15,368 bases of DNA from CAYNTC01 sp964432925. GTDB taxonomy: Bacteria; Planctomycetota; Phycisphaerae; Sedimentisphaerales; Anaerobacaceae. The stretch is from positions 1-15,368 of the forward strand of contig CAYSPM010000056.1 of the NCBI GenBank assembly GCA_964432925.1, read 5' to 3'. The notes beneath the pieces are model-generated. The model was not told the origin of the DNA. It worked only from the letters and a program-made list of their open reading frames with translations, and made no database searches. Of this stretch, positions 1-6,167 are shown one piece after another (within the stretch, counting starts at the first letter, position 1; each line of letters starts with the position of its first letter). Made by a program: the position numbers and the translations under genes.

Positions 1-40
1 AGGGGAGCGAGTCGAGGAATCCCTCGGCTTGGCTCGGGAC
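1..40. repeat. REP-like imperfect inverted repeat at the window edge
   Basis: A short perfect hairpin, CGAGG (13-17) with CCTCG (22-26), sits inside a longer imperfect dyad in which GAGCGAGTCGAGG on the left faces CCTCGGCTTGGCTC on the right. The sequence has the look of the dispersed 'GAGCGAAGTCGA...' type repeats common in environmental bacterial genomes. That family assignment is from memory, and only one copy is seen here. It may continue to the left of the window. Confidence 0.4.
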
Positions 41-85
41 AGGTCTGTTTTTAATGGCTAAGCTATAAATAGATTTTTCCACTGT

Positions 86-122
86 GCCCCTTAGGGGCTT
101 CCATTCTCCGTCCCTTAGGGAC
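86..122. repeat. Two tandem CCCTTAGGG hairpins
   Basis: Two small perfect hairpins with the same TTA loop lie 11 nt apart: GCCCC-TTA-GGGGC at 86-98 and GTCCC-TTA-GGGAC at 110-122. They share the core CCCTTAGGG but have different outer base pairs, so the structure is kept while the sequence varies. They lie upstream of the GH2 gene in DNA with no recognisable ORF. They could be paired arms of a REP-type element or a processed leader structure. Confidence 0.5.
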
Positions 123-138
123 TGCGAAGGATGAATCG

Positions 139-161
139 GTCGAAATGACAATCGACTTTTT
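139..161 (+). terminator. Weak hairpin plus T-tract upstream of GH2
   Basis: GTCGA (139-143) pairs with TCGAC (152-156) across an 8-nt loop, followed directly by five T (157-161). This has the shape of a small rho-independent terminator. It might end a transcript entering from the left before the GH2 gene. The stem is only 5 bp, so the call is weak. I see no convincing sigma70 promoter between it and the GH2 start. Confidence 0.25.
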
Positions 162-250
162 CAACAAAGCCGGACTCCAAGAAAATCACGGAGACATTTT
201 TTTCAGTGTCATCTTTTAAGACGAGAAATCCATCTTTTGGGGAGATTATT

Positions 251-3097
251 ATGCAACGTATCCTTACATGTTGTGTTTGTTTATTAAGTCTGACTAATGT
301 CGCACTCGGAGTTGAGAAAATTGACCTGTCCGGTCAGTGGGATTTCAGCCTGGATCGAGACGACGTCGGAATTGGCCAGCGGTGGTGTGAACGAAACCTG
401 CCCGTCCGGCAGGCAGGGCTGCCGGAGAAAATTTCTCTGCCTGGGTCACTACAGGAACAAGGCTATGGCGATAAGCCTTCTGCTGATACCCAATGGACAA
501 GCAGGATTGGCATGAAACTATTAAGCGACCCACGCTTCACGGAGTATGTCAATTCGGACGATTTTAAGTGCCCATTCTGGCTGACGCCCGATCGACATTA
601 TGTTGGCAAGGCATGGTATCAACGCCAAGTGAAGATTCCTGAAGAATGGCAAAACAAACGTATTATATTGTACCTTGAACGGCCGCACTGGAGGACAACT
701 GTTTGGGTGGATAGCCAACCGGTGGGCTCGTGTGATAGTCTTGGTGCAGCGCACGAGTATGATTTATCAAATTTCCTCAAACCTGAAAATACGCACAACC
801 TGACAATATGCGTGGATAATGATTATGTAATTCCAGTGGGAAAAGACGCCCACAGTATATCCGATCAAACACAATCGAATTGGAATGGTATAACAGGTAA
901 AATCCTGCTTATGGCCGGCTTGAAAGTCTGGGTAGATGATGCACAGGTTTTTCCTGATGTGACGCATAAACGTATTAGGGTCGATATTCAATTTGGAAAT
1001 TTAACAGGCGAAGTTGGAAGGGGTATCCTTACTGTTTCAGCAGAGAGTTACAATACATCCAGGAAACATCGGATCCCTGTGAAGAATATCCCTGTAGAAT
1101 GGAATAAAGAAAATGTAAAGGTCTCCTTTGAATATGACATGGGCGATGATTGTTTGCTCTGGGATGAATATCAGCCAGCTCTATATCGTTTAACTTTATC
1201 TCTGAAGGGTGAAGGGATAGAATCTGTAAGGCACGTCCAATTCGGTATGCGAGAGCTTGGTATCAGGGACAAGCAGTTTACCATCAACGGCAGAAAGATT
1301 TTTCTGCGAGGCACTTTAGAATGCTGTATTTTTCCCCAGCACGGTTATCCGCCGACCGAAATAGATGAATGGAAACGTATCATAGGTATCGCAAAGGCAC
1401 ACGGACTAAACCATTTTCGTTTTCATTCATGGTGTCCGCCCGTTGCGGCATTTGCTGCGGCTGATGAGCAGGGATTCTATCTACAAGTGGAAGGGTCATG
1501 CTGGGCTGGCTTTGGTAACGGCACGGCGCTGGATAAATGGATATATGAAGAAATCGACCGCATGATAATGGCGTACGGCAATCATCCATCGTTCTGCTTT
1601 CTTTCGCCCAGCAACGAACCCAGCGGTAAGAACCGAGACCGATTTCTCGGTCAACTGCTGCAAAGCCTAAAGGACAGAGACAACCGAAGGTTTTACATTG
1701 CCGGGGCCGGCTGGCCACAGATCAAGGAAAACCAATATTCAATAGAACATGCTGTTCGGTTGCAGCGGTGGAGAACATTGAGGTTCGACCAACCCCCTCA
1801 GACGTTTGATGATTATCGTAAGCATGTGAATGCTCGGCCGATACCAGTCGTAGGCCATGAAATTGGACAGTGGTGTGCTTATCCCGATTCGGACGAAGAC
1901 AAGCAATATACCGGCGTATTGAAGGCAAGAAATATCGAAATATTCCGTGATAAACTGCAAAAAGCCGGTATGGGCCATCTTGCTCATCAATTTCTTATGG
2001 CCAGTGGAAAATTCCAGACCCTTCTTTATAAGCAGGAGATAGAAACCGCTTTACGAACACCTAATTTTGCCGGCTTTCAACTGCTTGATTTACATGATTT
2101 CCCCGGCCAGGGCACTGCGCCGGTGGGAGTCTTAAATGCACTGTGGCAGAGTAAAGGTTATTGTAAAGCCGAGCAGTACAAACGATTCTGTAACGATGTT
2201 GTGCCATTAGCGCGGATGAAAAAACGCATATTCACAAACGATACCAACTTTGAATCCATTATAGATGTGGCAAACTATAGCGCAACAGATCTATCAAATG
2301 TGGAGCTTCTCTGGAAGATAAGCCAGAATGATGGAACTCTAATTAAAGCTGACAAATTCAATGTGGATGTTGTGCCGACCGGTGGCCTGACTTGCGTTGG
2401 AAGTATTGAATGTCCCTTGGGTGATATTAAAAAGGCCACCAGAGTCAACCTCGAAATAGAATTCGTTGGCTTACCTTATGCGAATGATTGGGATTTTTGG
2501 GTATTCCCAGACACGTTACTACCAATTAAGTCCGATGACATTTACATTGCTATGGGTCTTGATGGACAAGTGGAGACCAAATTAAATTCTGGGGCAAAAG
2601 TGCTGCTGTTATTCTCACCTTCATCTGCTAAGGGTGATACGTTAGGCTCTTTTCAGCCGATATTTTGGAACCGCATCACCTTCCCAAAGAAAAAGGTTCA
2701 TACGGTGGGGATTTTATGTAATTGCGAACATCTGGCAATGGCGAAATTTCCGACCGATTTCCATGCGAGCTGGCAGTGGCAGGACCTGCTCGACAATAGT
2801 CAACCGTTAATTATGGATGAGCTGCCGCGGGAAATTATACCGATTATTCAGCCTATCGATGACTGGAATGATTGCCGAAAGCTGGGACTTCTTTTCGAAG
2901 CTTCGATTGGTGCTGGAAAAATCCTTGTCTGTTCAATCGATATTCAAACAGATTTAGATAAGCGAATTACAGCCCGACAATTACGGCATAGTTTATTAGC
3001 CTATATGGCTTCTGATAAGTTTGATCCTGAAACAAAACTTACTTTTGAGGATATTAAAGAGCTTTTCAAGGAGACCGCTCAGATAAAAAGTGACTAA
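251..3097 (+). CDS. Exported GH2-family beta-glycosidase (beta-galactosidase/beta-glucuronidase-like)
   Basis: A 948-residue glycoside hydrolase family 2 protein, expected to cleave terminal beta-galactosyl or beta-glucuronyl units in the periplasm or outside the cell. ATG 251 is chosen over the upstream GTG 206 because GGGGAG lies at 239-244 and translation from it begins with a typical signal peptide (about residues 1-20). Order: N-terminal sugar-binding jelly roll (about 25-220, with SGQWDFSLD), an Ig-like beta-sandwich, a TIM barrel (about 335-630), then a C-terminal region of unclear type. The acid/base is predicted as Glu456 in SPSNEPS, and the nucleophile as Glu537 in GHEIGQW. Residues 50-56 are encoded by an apparent in-frame repeat insertion (see 398-418). 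The gene ends in tandem stops TAA TAG. The GH35 gene follows 98 nt later. Exact substrate cannot be read from sequence. Confidence 0.85.
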   Translation: MQRILTCCVCLLSLTNVALGVEKIDLSGQWDFSLDRDDVGIGQRWCERNLPVRQAGLPEKISLPGSLQEQGYGDKPSADTQWTSRIGMKLLSDPRFTEYVNSDDFKCPFWLTPDRHYVGKAWYQRQVKIPEEWQNKRIILYLERPHWRTTVWVDSQPVGSCDSLGAAHEYDLSNFLKPENTHNLTICVDNDYVIPVGKDAHSISDQTQSNWNGITGKILLMAGLKVWVDDAQVFPDVTHKRIRVDIQFGNLTGEVGRGILTVSAESYNTSRKHRIPVKNIPVEWNKENVKVSFEYDMGDDCLLWDEYQPALYRLTLSLKGEGIESVRHVQFGMRELGIRDKQFTINGRKIFLRGTLECCIFPQHGYPPTEIDEWKRIIGIAKAHGLNHFRFHSWCPPVAAFAAADEQGFYLQVEGSCWAGFGNGTALDKWIYEEIDRMIMAYGNHPSFCFLSPSNEPSGKNRDRFLGQLLQSLKDRDNRRFYIAGAGWPQIKENQYSIEHAVRLQRWRTLRFDQPPQTFDDYRKHVNARPIPVVGHEIGQWCAYPDSDEDKQYTGVLKARNIEIFRDKLQKAGMGHLAHQFLMASGKFQTLLYKQEIETALRTPNFAGFQLLDLHDFPGQGTAPVGVLNALWQSKGYCKAEQYKRFCNDVVPLARMKKRIFTNDTNFESIIDVANYSATDLSNVELLWKISQNDGTLIKADKFNVDVVPTGGLTCVGSIECPLGDIKKATRVNLEIEFVGLPYANDWDFWVFPDTLLPIKSDDIYIAMGLDGQVETKLNSGAKVLLLFSPSSAKGDTLGSFQPIFWNRITFPKKKVHTVGILCNCEHLAMAKFPTDFHASWQWQDLLDNSQPLIMDELPREIIPIIQPIDDWNDCRKLGLLFEASIGAGKILVCSIDIQTDLDKRITARQLRHSLLAYMASDKFDPETKLTFEDIKELFKETAQIKSD
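398..418. repeat. 21-nt in-frame palindromic insertion in the GH2 gene
   Basis: CCTGCC (397-402) and GGCAGG (408-413) form a perfect 6-bp hairpin with a 5-nt loop. The 21 nt from 398 to 418 begin with CTGCC, and CTGCC recurs immediately after at 419-423, giving a target-duplication-like direct repeat. Removing 398-418 leaves the frame intact and turns ERNLPVRQAGLPEKISLPGS into ERNLPEKISLPGS, which reads like an ordinary GH2 N-terminus. I recall similar CCTGCC...GGCAGG palindromes dispersed in environmental genomes. Only one copy is in this window. Confidence 0.55.
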
Positions 3098-3108
3098 TAG
3101 TAAAGCAG

Positions 3109-3138
3109 GAAACTAAATATTTTTTCTTATTTAGTTTC
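3109..3138 (+). terminator. 11-bp inverted repeat between GH2 and GH35 (possible terminator)
   Basis: GAAACTAAATA (3109-3119) is perfectly matched by TATTTAGTTTC (3128-3138) around a T-rich 8-nt loop, starting 9 nt after the tandem stop codons of the GH2 gene. It is AT-rich and lacks an immediate downstream T-run. A TTTTTT stretch appears only around 3149-3154. It could be a weak terminator, an RNA-stabilising 3' hairpin, or an operator for GH35. Confidence 0.4.
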
Positions 3139-3195
3139 GTCTTCATGTGCGATTCTTTTTTGTTTTCAACACAGGTTTTTTAGAAAGTGTGGTCT

Positions 3196-5655
3196 ATGTT
3201 GCTACATATCAAAATGTGTTTTTGCATTGCTTTAATTCTGCTCGTATCGACAATTGCTGGATGTGAACGAGAGGTAGCAGGTATCCAAACTAAGCTAACA
3301 TTAGATACTAATATTCTAAAAATAAAAGCAGTTACAAAGCAGCCCAAGATTATTGAAGGTCACCTGAGGATGGGGACACCGATGAGCCCCAAAGGCCTGC
3401 ATTATGGTGTCAACTCACTGTATTTCACTCGTAATGGCCAGGCCTGGCTGCCGGTCATGGGCGAGATTCATTATGCACGTGTGCCAAACGAATTTTGGGA
3501 AGATTCGGTTCTGGCCATGAAAGCAGGTGGCATTGACATCATCGCTACGTACGTGTTCTGGCTCTTCCATGAGGAGCTTCAGGGCCAGTATGATTGGCAA
3601 GGTGACCGTAATCTGCGCAGATTCCTTCAGATATGTCAGAAACATGATATGCCGGTCTGGCTGCGTATAGGTCCCTGGTGTCACGGTGAGGCGCGCAACG
3701 GCGGATTTCCGGACTGGCTCAGCAAAGTGTGCAGACCCAGGAGCATGGCCCCGGCCTACTTTGAACAGGTCCGGCGATGGTACACGACCGTGGCTGAACA
3801 GATCCAGGGATTATATCATAAGGATGGCGGCACAATTATAGGTATTCAATTCGATAATGAATTCGGCCACGTCGGTGGCAGCGGGGGCGAACCTTATATC
3901 TTGAAGTGCAAGGAAATCGCTCGCCAGTTAGGCATAGACGTTCCTTACTACTCTGTGACAGGTTGGGGCTGGGCATGGGTACCTGAGGATGAAGTGCTAC
4001 CTGTGCAAGGCTCATACGTCGATCCCTTTTGGGCTAAGGGAACCAATCAGTTGCCACCTTTTAAGGAATTGCTATTTTCGGATTTAATGAGCCTTGTGAT
4101 CAATACGGATATAGCCAGTAACATGGTCACGAATCGCATTAAACAGGAGAGATTGCGATATGATCTGTCTCGGTATCCTTATGCCACGGCGGAGTTGGGT
4201 GGTGGTATGCACTACAAGTGGCATCGCAGGCCTGTTCTTGATCCGAAGGATACTTACGGCATGGCTCTTTGTCGTCTTGGTGAAGGAGCGAATATAATTG
4301 GATACTATATGTATCATGGTGGCTCACAGCCTCTTGGAAAGACCGGACGACTCGGGGAGCCGGGCATGCCTTTAGTTTCTTACGATTATCAGGCACCACT
4401 ACAAGAGTATGGCAAAACCAACCGTTCGTATTATGCACTTAAGCAATTACATCTGTTCATACAAGATTTTGGTCGGGATCTGGCACCAATGGTACCCTCG
4501 TTACCAGAGGATCAGCCCAAGGCCGACGATTCTACGAAACTTAGGTATGCCCTGCGATCGAAGGGCTCACGTGGCTTTCTGTTCTTCAACAACTACCAGC
4601 GTTATCTGGATATGCCTGACCGGAAAGGCGTTCAGTTCGCTGTGACGATAGCGGAAAAGGAATTAGTGTTTCCAGCGGAGCCAATAACTATACCAGCGAA
4701 TAGTCTGGGAATTTTTCCGATCAATATGTCAATAGCTGATGCGACGATGATATACGCTACAGCACAACCGCTGGTGCGTTGGCAGGATGGCGATGTGACT
4801 CGTTTGGTCATGGTAAGTCTGTCCGGGATTAAAACACAGTTTTGTTTAACAGGCGTCAAAGAGCCGGTGGTTGAAGGCGGCAGTGTTCGCCGAGATGGCG
4901 ATAGCTGGTTTATAGTGCCACAAGATAGCAATATTTTACGACTTAAAACAAACGCTGGTGCTGACATTGAGATTTTTCTACTGTCTGAACAGGACAGTCT
5001 TAATGCCTGGAAAATCCAAATAGCAGGGAAGCACCACCTGGTTGTATGTCCTGCTGAGCTGTGGCAAAGTGGAAATAACCTGAGGATTAGAACGAGTGTA
5101 TCGAAATCAATCCAGCTTCTTATGTACCCGGTAACAGAGAAGGTTCTGACGTATAATGACAAGCGCATCAAGCCGATTAAAAAAGGGCAGGTCTCTGTAT
5201 ATACCCTGCCGGCTATTCCGCTGCCGAAAGTAACCGTAACTACAGAAGCCCAGGACGAGATTCCCAAGGTAGATAAAGACTATCCATTCCGGTCCGCCGA
5301 TGCCCCGCCCAAGGCGTGGCGTATTCAGATCGGTGATATCGATTGGGACTGCGTCAGTGACGTGCTTGTGCCTTTTGAGTACATAGGGGACACAGCTCGA
5401 TTATATCTTAATGGTTTGCTTGTCGCCGACAATTTCTGGAGCAAGCCCGACTGGGAAGTGGGACTGAGGCGTTGGAAAAAGGAACTGGCTGAGCCGAATG
5501 TAGAGTTTATTCTGGTAATTTCGCCGTGGAAGAAGGACCAGAAGGTTTTTGTGCAAAAACGCCCTGAGGTGACAAAGGATCTGACAGCAGAGTTGCTCAA
5601 AGCAAGCGCGTTTACAGAGCAGACATTGACCCTAAACACAAAAAAAGAGAGGTAA
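3196..5655 (+). CDS. GH35 beta-galactosidase, predicted lipoprotein
   Basis: An 819-residue family 35 glycoside hydrolase that should remove terminal beta-galactose from oligo- or polysaccharides with retention. The N-terminus is a lipoprotein signal with lipobox STIAGC (Cys23), so the enzyme is probably anchored to a membrane, facing periplasm or outside. Family signatures are in order: GEIHYARVP, TYVFWLFHE, LRIGPWCHGEARNGGFPDWL. The acid/base is Glu222 in QFDNEFG. The nucleophile is Glu333 in TAELGGGMHY, a variant seen in one GH35 branch. About 400 further residues form C-terminal beta-sandwich domains, the last around WRIQIGDIDWD. ATG 3196 is preferred to GTG 3187; the ribosome site is weak (AGAAAG), so the start is uncertain by a few codons. 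It lies 98 nt after GH2 on the same strand and may be co-transcribed unless the intervening hairpin terminates. Confidence 0.9.
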   Translation: MLLHIKMCFCIALILLVSTIAGCEREVAGIQTKLTLDTNILKIKAVTKQPKIIEGHLRMGTPMSPKGLHYGVNSLYFTRNGQAWLPVMGEIHYARVPNEFWEDSVLAMKAGGIDIIATYVFWLFHEELQGQYDWQGDRNLRRFLQICQKHDMPVWLRIGPWCHGEARNGGFPDWLSKVCRPRSMAPAYFEQVRRWYTTVAEQIQGLYHKDGGTIIGIQFDNEFGHVGGSGGEPYILKCKEIARQLGIDVPYYSVTGWGWAWVPEDEVLPVQGSYVDPFWAKGTNQLPPFKELLFSDLMSLVINTDIASNMVTNRIKQERLRYDLSRYPYATAELGGGMHYKWHRRPVLDPKDTYGMALCRLGEGANIIGYYMYHGGSQPLGKTGRLGEPGMPLVSYDYQAPLQEYGKTNRSYYALKQLHLFIQDFGRDLAPMVPSLPEDQPKADDSTKLRYALRSKGSRGFLFFNNYQRYLDMPDRKGVQFAVTIAEKELVFPAEPITIPANSLGIFPINMSIADATMIYATAQPLVRWQDGDVTRLVMVSLSGIKTQFCLTGVKEPVVEGGSVRRDGDSWFIVPQDSNILRLKTNAGADIEIFLLSEQDSLNAWKIQIAGKHHLVVCPAELWQSGNNLRIRTSVSKSIQLLMYPVTEKVLTYNDKRIKPIKKGQVSVYTLPAIPLPKVTVTTEAQDEIPKVDKDYPFRSADAPPKAWRIQIGDIDWDCVSDVLVPFEYIGDTARLYLNGLLVADNFWSKPDWEVGLRRWKKELAEPNVEFILVISPWKKDQKVFVQKRPEVTKDLTAELLKASAFTEQTLTLNTKKER

Positions 5656-5827
5656 CTCATACGGAATTCCGAGCTAAACTTCGATAGAATATCAAGTAGT
5701 TTGAGGGATTTCCGGTTCGTGTGAGTGCACATAACTTGTTCGATTCTTTTCAAATCCTTCTAGTTCAGATCTATGGGCGTAAAGTTATCGACGTTAGAAT
5801 AAATAATGGAACAGACATATTGTCACT

Positions 5828-5869
5828 CTTGCGCAAGCAGCGCCCTAGGGCGTCCTGGGGAGAGTCCAG
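5828..5869. repeat. Run of three adjacent palindromes
   Basis: CTTGCGCAAG (5828-5837) and CGCCCTAGGGCG (5841-5852) are perfect palindromes. They are followed by CTGG (5855-5858) pairing with CCAG (5866-5869). The middle element shares CCCTAGGG with the CCCTTAGGG hairpins at 86-122, apart from one missing T. The run lies directly before the ATTCCCGC repeat, suggesting a composite REP-like island. Confidence 0.5.
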
Positions 5870-5888
5870 AAAACGCTAACAAAAGGGT

Positions 5889-5914
5889 TGGATTCCCGCT
5901 TTCGCGGGAATGAC
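5889..5914. repeat. ATTCCCGC/GCGGGAAT dispersed-type repeat (dRS3-like)
   Basis: ATTCCCGC (5892-5899) pairs perfectly with GCGGGAAT (5904-5911) over a TTTC loop, followed by GACA. This matches the general form of the ATTCCC-N8-GGGAAT repeat known as dRS3 in Neisseria, where copies serve as phage integration sites. Similar elements are scattered in many other phyla. Recognition is by pattern; there is one copy in this window. Confidence 0.6.
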
Positions 5915-5929
5915 ATCTTTGCCTTGTTT

Positions 5930-5946
5930 ACACAGGGACGTCCCAT
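5930..5946. repeat. GGGACGTCCC palindrome
   Basis: A perfect 10-bp palindrome GGGACGTCCC at 5935-5944, set in ACACAGGGACGTCCCATTT. The same kind of sequence is, as far as I recall, found near REP-associated tyrosine transposase (Y1) genes. No such transposase gene lies in this window. Confidence 0.4.
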
Positions 5947-6067
5947 TTAATATTTAAAGGTCAATAAGATATAAAAAAAGTGGTTCGTAACAAAAGGGAT
6001 TTTGCTAACTGATTAGCCCTTAACGGAAGCAATCTTAAAAACAAAGCAAAACAAGGTATAACTCACA

Positions 6068-6096
6068 CTGGCAAAAAGATTTATTTCTATTATAAT
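6068..6096 (+). promoter_or_regulatory. Candidate sigma70-type promoter for GH97
   Basis: CTGGCA (6068-6073, four of six to TTGACA) is followed 17 nt later by a perfect TATAAT (6091-6096). Transcription would start near 6103, leaving a leader of about 65 nt before the GH97 ATG. If real, GH97 is expressed apart from GH2/GH35. Confidence 0.4.
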
Positions 6097-6167
6097 TCTG
6101 CAGATAATGATTGCTGATGAGAAATAGAGTGTGCGTTTCAATAAACTTTTCTGGAGACGAGCGAATT

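Larger units (their letters stand above)
5656..6067. other. Intergenic region rich in palindromes, no supported gene
   Basis: About 510 nt separate GH35 from GH97. No ORF here has both a ribosome site and recognisable protein sequence. The centre (5828-5944) carries five palindromic elements listed separately. A further compound hairpin lies at 5994-6021 (GCTAA-CTGA-TTAGC inside AAGGG/CCCTT). The last 100 nt are AT-rich and hold a promoter candidate. The 35-codon ORF at 5806-5913 runs into a repeat and is not called. Confidence 0.6.

Noticed and set aside
206..250. Upstream GTG start for the GH2 gene
   Set aside because: It would add 15 residues before a normal signal peptide and has no ribosome site, while ATG 251 has GGGGAG at the right distance.
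4632..5267. 211-codon minus-strand ORF opposite the GH35 C-terminal half
   Set aside because: The GH35 frame is continuous and recognisable here; the opposite frame has low-complexity content typical of a shadow ORF.
5806..5913. 35-codon ORF beginning MEQTYCHSCA with a CxxC motif
   Set aside because: It could be the head of a zinc-ribbon protein, but it has no ribosome site and most of it is translated palindromic repeat ending inside the ATTCCCGC element.
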